Positions 35,361 through 47,815 of a DNA stretch of 64,000 nt are shown one piece after another; the stretch's first letter is position 1; every line of letters begins with the position of its first letter. Below the pieces are notes generated by a model. That model searched no databases. It saw only the letters and a list, made by a program, of their open reading frames with translations, and was not told the DNA's origin. The stretch comes from Trichoplax adhaerens (Eukaryota > Placozoa > Uniplacotomia > Trichoplacea > Trichoplacidae), in assembly GCF_000150275.1 (NCBI RefSeq), contig NW_002060943.1, positions 4,732,008-4,796,007 on the forward strand, read 5' to 3'. Both the position numbers and the translations under genes were made by a program.

Positions 35361-37676
35361 ATGATATAATTAAATAAAATGTCCATCAGAAGACAGTTGC
35401 TCGTACAATAACAAGATTGAGTAGTTAGTGTTTTTTCATGTAATTTTTATCCATGGGATCAAATTGTAATAACTTTAGTTTATGAGTAGAGTTATAATGA
35501 TCCCAGCTGATTGCAATAGTGCAGTATGTGGATAACACGATGGAATGGCGTACTGTACGGTACTCTTTTTATTGAGAATTACTAGATTTAGAAAACTCAA
35601 ACTTGGGTTACGTAAGCAAATCTACACTAATGGCAGGAGACTATTGCACGGCCATTATAAGAATTTTAATGAAGATATCTTTCTCCAGCTGATACCTAAA
35701 ATTGTTACTAATTTTCACAGATACACAAAGATCAAGACACGACAATTTCTTATGTACAATCAAAAATTTTTAGTAGCATTTTTGCTATAAATACTACGTG
35801 CTGTGTTCTTAAACTGGCGGAATAATCTTGAAAATGTATAATATTCGTACATGTTCAAAATTCCTAAATCATCAACATGTAGAAAATTAAGATCGAACTT
35901 GCGCTATATGATGCATAATATAATAGATCTAATGATATTTAAATGTAACAGGATTACGAAATCGCTTTAAACTATAGCTCAATTTTAAAATTATTATTTT
36001 ACGGATGTACGCACAACTTTTAAGTACTTGAAACCGAATACGATTGCAATATAAAATCTTACCATACTTATACACAATTAGAACCCGTTTAGCTTTTACC
36101 GCAATTATTGATCTTCAATTTGCAATGATACGAGAATTGAAATACCTAAAGTTATTTAGCAACGATTATTGTCTTTCATCGATGAACCCGTAGAGTACAG
36201 TACCGATTGATTAAAATTTTATAAATAGTCCAAATTTTCTAATTTAATAGTCTATATCTAACTTATAAGGGTATCTCGATCTGATTTCATCATTTTAATA
36301 TCAGTTATTTTATTACAAGTGACTTACAGTGCAAGCATGTATCATATCTACTTATCCTGAATTTCTTAGTTACCTACTCAACATTAATCATGCTATAGTT
36401 ATTGAACATGGGCATTCCCACGCTGATTTAATTTAGGCTATAAGTACAAACGTTTTTAATATACTCGGCTAATGTTGGCGTAGTAATAATTAATTAGTTT
36501 TAAAGCATGTTTGAATCATCATGAAAATATTAAACGCAAATTAGTTTTATCATTTTTCTTAATTGCTTAAAAAATAATCGGGTGCAATATAAAGATTACT
36601 TTTCTCAATGATTTGTATTAATTTAAATCTCAATACGTTACTTTACGTACGAATGTTTATTATTTAAGGTCTACCCATTATAAATATTATTCTTGTAACG
36701 GTCGATATTCCTAAAAGCTGTAAAATGAATTAATTCTAGTATAAAATACAAAGGTATCATTTACAAAATATGTCGGCAACTTTTCGGGCATCATGTCTTG
36801 CATGCGTTAAAATTGACTTTCTTACAGTCATTTTTTACGAAATCTGATATGTAAATTAATTTTATGTACATTCGCGATTACTACACAAATATCCTATTGT
36901 AGCAAATCATATCAGGGACGCTTACGCTTTTCTTGAAACCGTTGACCGCTACAATCTCGTCCACAAATGGGTGGCTAATTTTATTCAGAGGTACGCATTT
37001 ATACAACAAGACTGAGTAAGTTGGTCTATAACAATTGAAATCGATAAACTTTGCACTGATAATTCATGTATCAACGGAAAATAATCATCTCTTTCCAAGG
37101 AATAATAGCAGAATGTCTTCAGTTCTTAGTGGTGAAAATTTGCCAGTTCGATTACCAATAGGTATTCACTTAAGACTATCTTTAGAACACATACTTACAG
37201 TACTGTACGTGAAATAATAATTACTCACCAGCAAGAGCCAGTTATCTGCTTGGTTACGATACGCATGGGTATAAATTTCCCAGTCAAGGTCACAATTTAA
37301 ATCAGAAATAGATTATAGCATCAGCAAGAAATTTTCTATACCACAGTAGTTAGATTTGGTATGTCAGAATTAATATATTGAGTCATTAATTCGTGAACAA
37401 GGGTGAGCGTATACGCCAATATAATATAAAATTTTTTTATGATATAAAATTAGTCATTAGTATATTTCATGATCCTACCACATAATCATGTCTTGAAAAA
37501 ATTTTTTAAAACATTAGCTGCTAAAAGGACAGTGAATAACTATACATTACTTGTATATACAGTTATACTTTGTTCTGCTATTAAGACAATCACTGAAGAG
37601 ATATAACAATAACGGTCTCTATCTTACGAAATAAATTGCCGAATAAAATTAGTAGACTGTAGGTATAAAAAATTCA
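35361..37676. other. Intergenic stretch
   Basis: Between the LTR and the FUT8 stop codon. 35538-35660 shares a dispersed repeat with 14140-14320 (GATGGCGTACT ... GGACTATTGC). The 35545-35790 frame covers it and is not recognisable as a protein. Nothing else supported. Confidence 0.4.
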
Positions 37677-40083
37677 TTAATTATAGGCTGCAAAATCGCC
37701 AATATCTGGAACGTCTTCTGTCTTATAAGATGGATATAACCCATCCCAACCTTTACCTTGTACTCTTCCTTTAGAATAGCCATCCCAATGATTGCCAGCA
37801 ACGGCTATAATATCTCCAACAGCTAGATCAATCTCGCCTTGACGACGAGCGGCATGAGGATAGATTGCCTTATGACGATGCATATTTTGTCCACCGAAGT
37901 AATAAATATCATCAAGGGAGTGAAAATATTGAGAAGCGTCGTCATGGTATGTTTGCATAATTTCATAAGCAAGCCTACAAACCTATTCAATATTATGTAT
38001 AATAACAATAGGCAAATTAAAATCACAATCACTATATGCTGGTTAAAATCCATATAACGAAAATTCGATATTTTATATACCTGAGATGAAAACGTGCATA
38101 CTAAATAATCAGTTTGTGCTAATATCTCGATATCTAATATGATACCCCGAAGAGATTGATCACTATAACGCGAACTAAGAGCCGCCGATTTAGAGGCTTG
38201 AGCATCGCTGACGAATACATAATCTTTATATCTAAGATAGTAAATCACAAGTAAATAAGGACGCAAATTTTAGTTTAAAAAATTCATAAATCATTTTGGG
38301 ATAATACTATTTTATGGATATACGCTGGTTTTAACGACAAGTTGACATCGAGTTGCAACGACACAATATCGTGCCAATTTTAGCAAATAGATATTTGATA
38401 TTAGTAATTGTTACACCTTTTTCTGGCTTCATCTACTACTTTTGGTTCGTCAGTTGCAATAAACACTCTCTTGACAGGCACTTTTGTTGTCCTCTTCAAT
38501 TTTTGGTAGTACTCTTCCACATGAACCATGTATTCTTCAATATTGTGTAAGGCAGCTTCACTATTGATTTTATCGGTCCTTCTGACATGAATTCTAGATT
38601 AATGTGATTATTGAAATATGAAGGTCTCTTACGTTTGTGGATGATAAGAAACGAGTACAATAAAAGATTATGTATTGGTATTGTTATTCTCAAGGTATCT
38701 GTACAATTTCATTAACTAAAATATTAAAAGTAATAATAGGGGTGTTTACCAGCATTTTGTCATGATCAATCTATTATTACTTTATGAAATATTCACATGA
38801 CAAGTTATTCAAGTAATGGTAGCTAGTTGTGCTATTGAACTATTAAAGTATCAACAAAGTAGCTACAAGAATAGAATAGAATTAAATAAATAATCGTAGT
38901 AGTATCTTATCTATTAAAAATGGCCTGGGTTATTTCAATCGAGCTTTCTAGTAAAGTACAGTACAGTACTACATTGTCATTATCTAAATTACCCAACAAT
39001 CGGCTTATCAAATTTAAGCTCTTTTTTCTTATCATCAATAAAATTTTGGGTAGTTGATTGCCATCTTAGGAGATATCGCATCATGTGTCCAACAAACCAA
39101 ACAAATGGATGTCCATGATAAGTCAGTAAGGTTTCCGACATATCTTTAGGTATAGCCAAGGGCAAATACGACGGTCTTCGGGTAATACCATCACTAATAG
39201 GTAAATGGACGAGAAGATCAGCATCATTATGGCCGTCCCATGGGCTAGCCTGAGACTCTGAACCGATCTTACAATTAGTACTCAACGGCTTAAAATATCC
39301 TTCCCAGCCATTCTGAGGCATATAACGCCAACCATTGGTATCTAACAATAAAGTTCGTTTAGTAGCGTAAGCTACAATCAAGCAGTAAACAGCATGATGC
39401 ATTTGGCATCCATAGCCGCAACCTTTATTCAATTTGCACAACAGTTTCCTTGCTTTACTGCAATCGGCGGGGCTCTGTAGAGTATCGAGTCTGTCAGTGA
39501 GCAATTGTTTTAATTGATTTAATTTCTTGTGACGTACTTCTTTTAATCCATCAATATCACCCAACATTTCACCATCAATTCGTAAGGCAAATGTTTGATT
39601 AAGAACATAATCTAACATATCATTGACTCGTTGGCTAAGAGCATTATTATCAGCGGATACTTTCTTTAACTCAGATCGAATAAAATACCAGACTTCTTTA
39701 GCACCATTGACAATTCGACGTCGGACTTTTTCTCGTTGGTAACTGACTGTGGCTTGATTTTGACGATTGGACCACTTATCTTGAAATAGGTTATTATTAT
39801 TATTATTATTATCATTACTATTTTTCACAATTTCATTAGGTTTATCTTGATTTTGGCTCAGGCCTTGTCCGTTATTATTGTTACTGGATTTACGTACTAA
39901 TTCTTGCAATCGATCATTCATATCCGATAATCGCTTGACTTGTAATTTAACCGCCTCTAATTCGGTTGCGTAGCCATCACACTGAGGTCCTTTGGACATA
40001 AAATAAGTTACAGCAACAAAAATGATAACAAGCCATAGAAACAAAAAAACCACGGGAAAACGCCTGTATGTAAATAGTCTCAT
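37677..40083 (-). CDS. FUT8: Alpha-1,6-fucosyltransferase (FUT8)
   Basis: A Golgi type II membrane enzyme that adds fucose from GDP-fucose in alpha-1,6 linkage to the innermost GlcNAc of N-glycans. Four coding exons on the minus strand: 40083-38993, 38593-38417, 38231-38081 and 37982-37677. All junctions are GT-AG and in phase, giving 574 residues, close to the vertebrate length of 575. A short cytoplasmic start and membrane anchor (about 9-29) precede a coiled-coil/stem; then [15 protein letters not shown]; the conserved [19 protein letters not shown] (about 208-226); the GDP-fucose-binding IHVRRTDK (365-372); FIATDEP; CTFSSQVCRLAYE; and a C-terminal SH3 domain ([17 protein letters not shown]). 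The stem has asparagine runs at about 68-71 and 92-98 from an ATT-type repeat. The start is the ATG before the anchor. It appears intact. Confidence 0.95.
39788..39815. repeat. ATT trinucleotide repeat inside FUT8
   Basis: Tandem ATT on the plus strand encodes an asparagine run in the FUT8 stem region, a part of the protein that tolerates length change. Confidence 0.75.
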
Positions 40084-40189
40084 CTTTGCTATGATACACT
40101 ACTCCAATTAGAACAAAATAGCCGGATTTTCATGTAAACTGTTGGGATATCGTGAAAGGATTGGTGATATAAATCTTGAATCTTGAATG

Positions 40190-40735
40190 CTGGTCGTTTC
40201 TTCATACGAGAGCTACAGTACGTACAGTACAGTACAGTACAGTATGCAGTGATTCCTGATACTGTGTACTATACTCAGTGTACAGTACTGTACAGTATGT
40301 ACAGTATAGTAATACAGTACAGTGTACAGTATGTACTGTACTGTACTCTTACACTGTACTGTACTGTACTGTACAACGTGATCCTTTTCGTTTTAGATAA
40401 TTTAACACTCATGTTTTGCGACATTTTGAGAACGAAATTCATCAAAATTGTTACGTGTGGAAAGATATATAAAACAGAAATTTAACTACGGATTCGAAAT
40501 CTTCAACTAATGCACTATCGTTTGAACTACTTTTTACATGATTTGGTCAATATGAAAGCATTTACAGTACTGATTTAATTAATAATCTGGAACGAAAAAC
40601 ACTCACGCTGTACAGTACAGTGTAACGTGAACACGTACTGTACACTGTACACTGCAGTATCCATGTTTAGCCATTCATGGGCTCCATGTGCCTTTTGAAC
40701 AGTAGATAGTTCTGTACTGTACTGTACACCACTGA
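40190..40735. repeat. TACAGTAC/GTACTGTAC palindromic tracts
   Basis: At about 40196-40375 and again at 40605-40735 the sequence is dominated by overlapping GTAC, TACAGTAC and CTGTACTG units, each self-complementary or nearly so. The tract begins about 110 bp upstream of the FUT8 start codon. Open frames at 40183-40485 and 40575-40835 run through it and are not genes. Confidence 0.8.
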
Positions 40736-40815
40736 CTGAGAAACTATTGTAGTCTGCGCTGTAAGGTTTGCATCCCGTCCCAATTTTGTTTCCCTCCATT
40801 GGTTGGGGCAGAGTG

Positions 40816-41184
40816 GTTTCAGCGAAAGTGTCCATTCCTGCATTGGCTATTGATAGGCAATTCTAAAGCTGAAAACTGTTGTACAACTCCCAGTCTATAC
40901 ATACTGTACATTGAGTATACAAGTGTTTGACTCGTACATTCGTTTCAGCGAAAGTGTCCATTCCTGCATTGGCTATTGATAGGCAATTCTAAAGCCGAAA
41001 ACTGTCGTACTGCTCCCAGCCTATACAGTACATTGAGTATACAAGTGTACGACTCGTACATTCGTTTCAGCGAAAGTGTCCATTCCTGCATTGGCTATGG
41101 ATAGGCAATTCTAAAGACCAAAACTGTCGTACAACTCCCAGCCTATACAGTACATCAAGTATACATGTGTACGACTCGTAGATT
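40816..41184. repeat. Three-copy minisatellite, 122-126 bp unit
   Basis: Three tandem units start GTTTCAGCGAAAGTG at 40816, 40942 and 41064, each ending near GACTCGTA. They are nearly identical; differences include small indels in the ACATACTGTACATTG part. It lies 0.7-1.1 kb upstream of the FUT8 start. Confidence 0.92.
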
Positions 41185-43912
41185 AGTAGTAGTGTTTCCA
41201 TAACCAATCTGCATTGTTTTGCAGTATTTTATTTCGACTACCGACATGTCCAGTTGTACACAGTACAGCATTCATGGAGATGAAAAGCCATTAAACAATC
41301 AATAATGGGATTGCATGGAGCACCGCTGTACAGTACTAGTGGTCATGATGTAGTTGTACATTGATACACCATGGTTCCACTAACTTCGACATTTGTAACG
41401 GGAAAGTCTCACGGCAAAGAGACTACTGTACTCTTCGTCGAAACTTTCATTCTGTGCTTCTACTCTTCATTCTACTACTGTAACCTCCAGTCTATATCTT
41501 CTTGAAGTATACAATACATTACTATCAAGTGAACATGCATACCAACGAAAACGGTTTAGGTAGCGTTAGCCAATAACACACACAACAACTCAGCTAAAAT
41601 GTCGCAATCTAAACTCTGCAACGACTTAGTTTAACATCATTCATAACATAAAATAGATCTCAAAATGAGTCAGAAACATAGCTCCAAGATTCAATTTAGC
41701 AGTTGACAAAGCGAAAACATCGCCATCCGAAGATGACGGCTTTCGGATAAAAGATCACAAGTATAGCATAGGTCATTTTAAAAAAACCTCTAGGGGTCAG
41801 TCATACCATGACAATGACCTTGATTATATTAAAAATAAATAAATCATATAAATAATTCCCAAATAAATAATGATGAAAGGACGATAATGCCTAATTATAC
41901 TACATTAGTTGTCGCGGTAGACCCTTTAGCCTTAAGGTATACATTAATTATAACCAGGTACTTCTTGATAAAATAAGAGAAAAGAGATAGTTATAACACT
42001 GAATACTTTCTATGAAGTAAATAGCCATATGTAATGATCGATTGTCAACCAAGGACAGAACTAGTATAATTTTGCATTCTACTATTCACTGCAACAGCTG
42101 CAGAGGACTTCGCAGTACATTACGAAACTGCACAGTAAATCCAATTAGAGTACAGTGCTTGAGTACTGAATTTAAAAGTAGTTAACTGTAATCCGTCGCG
42201 TGCTTCACTGATTGTGACAATTTTTGTCATAGTAATAGTGTGAGATTGCAAACTGTTCCGAAGCATAGAGATATCGAAAACCCCTCAAAATCGTTGCTAT
42301 TGCTCATGATGTTAAAGACTTTCCTATATCAATCACCTATTCGAGTAAAAAAGAAGGGAAAAAGGAAAGCATGAAAGACTATGGCCAATTGGCCATGCCA
42401 AGGTACATACATCGGGGAGGCTTTTAAAAGGTACATGCGCAATGTCAACCATCGATTAATGCTTGTTGTTGTTTTTCCCCATCCATATCATAATAATAAG
42501 GGTACAGCCAAGTATAGTATGGAGCCTCCTTCATGATCGATGGACAATGAATCTATCATAACAATAACACGTCGAAATGAATAAAAACAAAATTGCAGCT
42601 ATCGATACTTTCTAATCGAAATGTAGCATTCGATTTCTTGTTAAGTCACTACTAGAACAAGACTTTTAGAGTACATTCAATCATCTGTACTACTTCTCTG
42701 ATCGAGTTTAAAAGTTAAAGTAATGTCCTAAGTGGTCGAATGATAACTTGCTAATACGATCGCATTATATATCGTCATACTACTGTATACTGTATGACAT
42801 ATATAGCAGTACATCGGAGGACACCAACGAACTCGAATAGACGAGACTTTGATTCGATCTGAATACGAGAAGCAAGCAGTATGAATTGAATAATGTAGTA
42901 TCTACTGCCCCAGGCGTTATAAAGTGAATAATAATAAATAGCACGAATGGCGTTCAGTATTATCTTCCGCTATACAGTATTATCATGAAGGATGAAAGGA
43001 AGCTCAATTAATTAACGTTATCCAGTAATACTCGATTACTGATTTTTTTTCTCCTTCTCACTGATTTCACACAAAATCCCTCAATTCAACACTCACTATG
43101 ATTAAACTAACATTGAATTTATTTCCAAAGTATCTCCCCTTTTTGCTTCAAATGACACATACATACATTTTATATTGGCAATGATAAAGTTGAAAATCGA
43201 TCAAATCGCTGTAGGAGATATTATTTAATAACATAAAGTTGCACTTGCAAGTACAGTACTATAAACGACAGAACGGTACTTCCGTTGCACTGCACGTAGG
43301 AATAAGAAGCCCTAAATTTTCACTCATCAAAGGGAATAGGTACCTTAAGCAAAAATCAAATTGGACTATATTATAACCTATCCTTTTCTATACAGAAAAA
43401 AAGTAGTCTTTGTAAAAAAAAAATTGACTTTGAGTGCATAGTACAACCGAGAGCAAACGGCAAACCAATTGCCTAATTCACTTTTTCTATCTCTGACGAC
43501 AATGAAATGTGCTACAATATGCTGTAAAATTCGCGTAGAAAAAGAATCAAATTCAATTTCTACTTGGCATCGATGTTAAAAGTTTAATAATTGAGACCTA
43601 ACAAGTATACAAAATCGAAAGTAATGCTCTTAATACTTTTAAAGCAAAAGAATAAAGTTTCCTATTAAAGTACTATTTGTAAGGCAATGAATTAATATGC
43701 ATGTCGATAGGATAGACTGTACTGCATTATAAACCTGTGTATACGAGTAAGTATACAAATCAGAAGACAAACGGAGACTTTATCGTGCCAGAAAATTAGC
43801 CAAACCGTTAAATCGAGATGACCGTCAATTAAAATCTAAATAACATAGACATGTTCGTACGTTATACTAGTTTTTATTATTAATGTTATACCATAATCTA
43901 ATTAGCCCACGC
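41185..43912. other. Intergenic stretch between GNAT and FUT8
   Basis: No gene supported. It is less AT-biased near 41200-42500. A perfect 16-bp palindrome, ATGGCCAATTGGCCAT, occurs at 42381-42396. It lies upstream of FUT8 and downstream of the GNAT gene, so it may hold FUT8 promoter sequence, but I see no definite elements. Confidence 0.4.
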
Positions 43913-44656
43913 TTAAGCTATCCAGAGATCTTTCATCATCAATGTGCAAGCGCTAGAGCCTTGTTTGGGTATGGAGGAAAATACTTTAACGCCACCATGC
44001 GTAAAGGTAGCATAATCGATGCGATGAACCTCTTTATAATTCAGCAAAGAATAGACTTTCTTAGAAGTGGATGATGGTGCCTCACATACGCTATACTTTA
44101 AGCCATTCTGTTTGGCTAAAGCATCACATAACGATATTAGGATAGAAGCGATTCCTTTACGTGCATTTTTTGTCATGACAGAAATCATAAATTGGTGCAT
44201 GATTGTACCATCGTTTTCCAACAATTCTGCCGGTATGGAAGAGTCCAACTTATCTAACAAATGCAATGTAGCATCGTATTGCGATTGAATCATAGCCAAT
44301 TCGGCGTTAGTATAATTTGTTAAATCGGGTACTGTGCCGTAAGGAAAGGCAATTAAACATCCAGTAATTTCTCCAGAGTAGTTTTTCGCAACAATTCCAT
44401 ATTGTGTACCTACAGCAATTCTACAAAATTCTCGAGAAAATAGGAAATGATCAGCGGCTGTTACCTTCAGTGCAACACTCATGGGCTCGTAATTAGAATA
44501 ACAAATGCCAGTTACTTTTGCCGCTTCAGCAATATCTTCTTCTTGCATTAAACTGTACGTGATATCATGTTGATCATCTGTGACTGTTTTATCTGGACTA
44601 CTTATAAACCTTTCTACAATGGATACGATTTGATCACTTTTTTGAAAAATTTCCAT
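43913..44656 (-). CDS. GNAT-family N-acetyltransferase
   Basis: A single-exon frame of 247 residues from the ATG at 44656; the open frame runs four codons further to a GTG. It encodes an acetyl-CoA-dependent transferase of the GNAT superfamily. Visible elements: an N-terminal strand/helix with YSLMQEEDIAEAAKV (34-48); strand 4 MHQFMISV (153-160) leading into the acetyl-CoA-binding loop RKGIAS (166-171), a form of the Q/RxxGxG/A motif; the following helix ILISLCDALAKQNG; and a late KKVYSLLNYKEV (199-210), where GNAT enzymes often carry a tyrosine general acid. Overall layout resembles the animal arylalkylamine-N-acetyltransferase-like group, but I cannot name the substrate. No signal peptide or membrane segment, so probably cytosolic. 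No broken codons. Confidence 0.82.
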   Translation of the reverse strand: MEIFQKSDQIVSIVERFISSPDKTVTDDQHDITYSLMQEEDIAEAAKVTGICYSNYEPMSVALKVTAADHFLFSREFCRIAVGTQYGIVAKNYSGEITGCLIAFPYGTVPDLTNYTNAELAMIQSQYDATLHLLDKLDSSIPAELLENDGTIMHQFMISVMTKNARKGIASILISLCDALAKQNGLKYSVCEAPSSTSKKVYSLLNYKEVHRIDYATFTHGGVKVFSSIPKQGSSACTLMMKDLWIA

Positions 44657-45801
44657 GACCACATTCACGTTTTGTAATTTTAATCTGAAAGTCTCTCTTC
44701 CTTAATGTTATCGTCAATAAATCAAAACTCAAGCCTTGAAAAAAATATGTAAGAATATACCGTGGTACAAGCTGTCGCTGATTACTTTATTTTCCTCACA
44801 TTAATATCGACGTGTAGTTGATACTTATCGTTAACCAGCTAATCACAAAATAAAGTAGTTAAGATTGTTTAGACCCTTATAGTCTTTATGGAATCAAATG
44901 ATTAATCCAGCTAAAGCAATATTAATGACGTAAGTATCATGCTGAGTACTACCATTCTAATAACTTAATATAAATTACAATCATTTCCCTCCCGCCTAAA
45001 GCAAATAGAATTATCATATGTATATCTAGTGCATATTATAATACATGACTAAAACCACAATTATTGCGGACCATGATACGGTAATAATTTACATAATTTG
45101 CATTTTAATTCTACGTAGAAAATATCGCCACACGATAATTTTTCCTGACTTATTCTATATTGACATAACTGACCAGGCGGGTACCAGTAGCAAAACAAAG
45201 TTCAATCATAACTATTTGCTACGTTATACGTAGTTCCCGTACTTATATTAATCCACTGATAACAATGGACAATATCTCCGGCATTCCATTCAATACGTTG
45301 TAGACACATCCAATTTAGCAATTAGAGAAAGAAATTAACCTGATAATAATACTTCCTAGGCATGCAACTAAATCAACATTGAACTCATTACTTTATAGAG
45401 GCGCTGAGCGTTAGACTTACACGAGGAATGTCTATGGAGTTGATTCAAGATAGACCAACCCTAACTAACTCTAGGCTTTGTCATTCAATTATAAAAATTA
45501 TTAACTCGATTTATTACATTAGTTTTTGGGTCTGCTTTGACATGAGATAAAAACATAACTGATCGTTCGTTGGAGATAATACCTGTTTCAATAAGCACAG
45601 TTTGGGTCTGAGATCAGATCTTATCATCAATCTACGTATTTATTTTATCCAAAAAGAAACTATTATCACGGGTACATTTCAGAAGAACATTAACATTATC
45701 ATAGGAGATACATATCCGCGTATCTTATTGGATATTCCATGGAAAATGACGCCAAAATCACAGTACAAATGAACTTTACGTCATTTTTCTGGTAATTAGC
45801 A

Positions 45802-46061
45802 CGTCTCTGGGGTCAATACTTTTGGTATTCATTCTCCAGTAAATTTAAATGATCTTTTCTAGAAGAGAAGAGAATTAAACACTTTCATAAGAAAAGTTAA
45901 TCAGTAAACCCACATTCTATATCACATTTATCGTCTCTTCTTAGAGCCGATATTTTAGCATTCATTCTCTAATAAATTGAAGTGAAATTTTCTAAAAGAG
46001 AGGAGATTTAAGTACTATCATTAGAAAAACTATTCAGCAAACTCGTATTCTAAATTTCATT
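45802..46061. repeat. Diverged two-copy tandem duplication, 130-bp unit
   Basis: Units start CGTCTCT at 45802 and 45932 and share GCATTCATTCTC/TATTCATTCTC, TTTTCTA(G/A)AAGAGA and a common end (TATTCTAAATTTCAT in unit 2). Similarity is moderate, so the duplication is old. Confidence 0.65.
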
Positions 46062-47403
46062 TTATCTATATAAGGAATTAATATAGATTATATATAATTG
46101 ATATTAGATTAAATACGTATCAAATTTTTTATTTATAAGAAAGGATTTAAAGTGATGTTTACGACGGATATTCGTATTTTCAAAAGTGTTTTCGTAAACT
46201 TATATGATTATTATGTCATCAAGATGGCAAAGAATCGCAACATTGATTAATAGTGCTAAGTTACTACCTCCTAATATAGTATATTTCGCAACCCATTATA
46301 AAACACTTTTTACTGCTATTTATTAGCGACCGTATATAGATTATTATTTAATTATTAAAACATAATTCTTGTATCTTTTTTCTACATTAACGAAATAATA
46401 ATTCATTTAGAAATCTTAAATCTTTAGAAATCGTCTAAGATATGAATAATCGACCAATAGTTGAAACTTATATCTATCCTCAATTACGTTATTTCTATTT
46501 CTAAGATACAACAATGTACGTATTCGATTTTAAAAGACAATGCTATACGTGTACTTATTGCAAAAAATAATAGCCATCAAAGTTAGGCTAAGAAATCACA
46601 AAAAAATTCGTAATAAGATAATTACTAAAAATCCACAACTTTCATCAAAGAATTATCATGCTGTCTTTTCTTTTATAAAGTATCGTTTCCACATTTACAC
46701 TAAGAAATTCGAACTTAATGATTAGTGTGCCGAATCCGTATCATGGAATTGTCACTCTATTTTCCTTTCTTAATTATTTCTACATAATTAATTAAGCAAT
46801 TTAAACTTTAGATAACGATGTATACCGAATACTGATTCACTGAAATAATATTTATAAAATGAATTATTTATGTTATTCTATTGGATAAACCTATTGATTA
46901 GAAACATTACACACTGATCCCGATTTGAATTTTATACAGTACGTGTCTCCTTCTACTACGACGAGAACAATATCATCAAATATTGATCCAGATAACTTTA
47001 CTACCACAATGTCACATTCCTAGCTTCAACTGGATGACAATTAACGTGAAATGCTAGAGACGTAGTAGACAATCTTGTTATTAAAGTTTTATAGTAAACT
47101 TTGAGATTTTAATGTGCCAATCGGTATGTTAGATTAGGACCAAACATTTAGTTTGAAAGAATATGACGGTGAAATTCAATGTAAAAGTTATGATTAATAT
47201 TGAATATATTCTAAAATGTAAAGCGATTGATCGAAAGATATCACCGGCTAATCTTGACTAATAAGCGAATATTTCTTTACCTACAGCGAACGTCGTAAGC
47301 TTTCTACCAAAGAATAGTCATCATTATTACTTCTTTTTGATCCTTAATACAATGATCTCATTATTGATAATCCTTGTGAAATTTTAATAAGTACTGATCA
47401 AAT

Positions 47404-47815
47404 CATTGAACACGTTAATAGATTAACTTTTAAAGCTGTCTGATCTCTATCTATTACACATAATAGTAGATAAAGTAATATAGTAAAACTCATATTATAT
47501 CTAAGTTTTTGATAACATTATCCCACTATGGTGTTCAAGCTCTACTACAAGAACAAACCATATTTAGCCAATATCTATATCTTAACAATCTATTTAATAC
47601 GTTATTAGACTGATTTTGTAAAACTATCTGATCTCTCTGTCTATTTTTAACAATAATATTTATGCCCATAATGGAAGAGAAAAAGTGTCGTACCAAAATT
47701 CATATTGCCTGTAAATTTAGCAGTTTTGAAGTTTGGTAAAATTATTCCACCATGGCATTCAAGCCTTACTGCCGGGATAAACCATATCTAGACAATATCT
47801 ATATCGCAACAATAT
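47404..47815. repeat. Diverged two-copy tandem duplication, about 190-225-bp unit
   Basis: Unit 1 (47404-47590) and unit 2 (47591-47815) share ACGTTA...AGA, TGTCTGATCTCT/TATCTGATCTCT, the CCACTATGG/CCACCATGG region and ACCATAT...CAATATCTATATC. Unit 2 is longer. Confidence 0.65.

Noticed and set aside
40183-40835. Two open frames (100 and 86 codons) upstream of FUT8
   Set aside because: They are translations of TACAGTAC repeats and the minisatellite.
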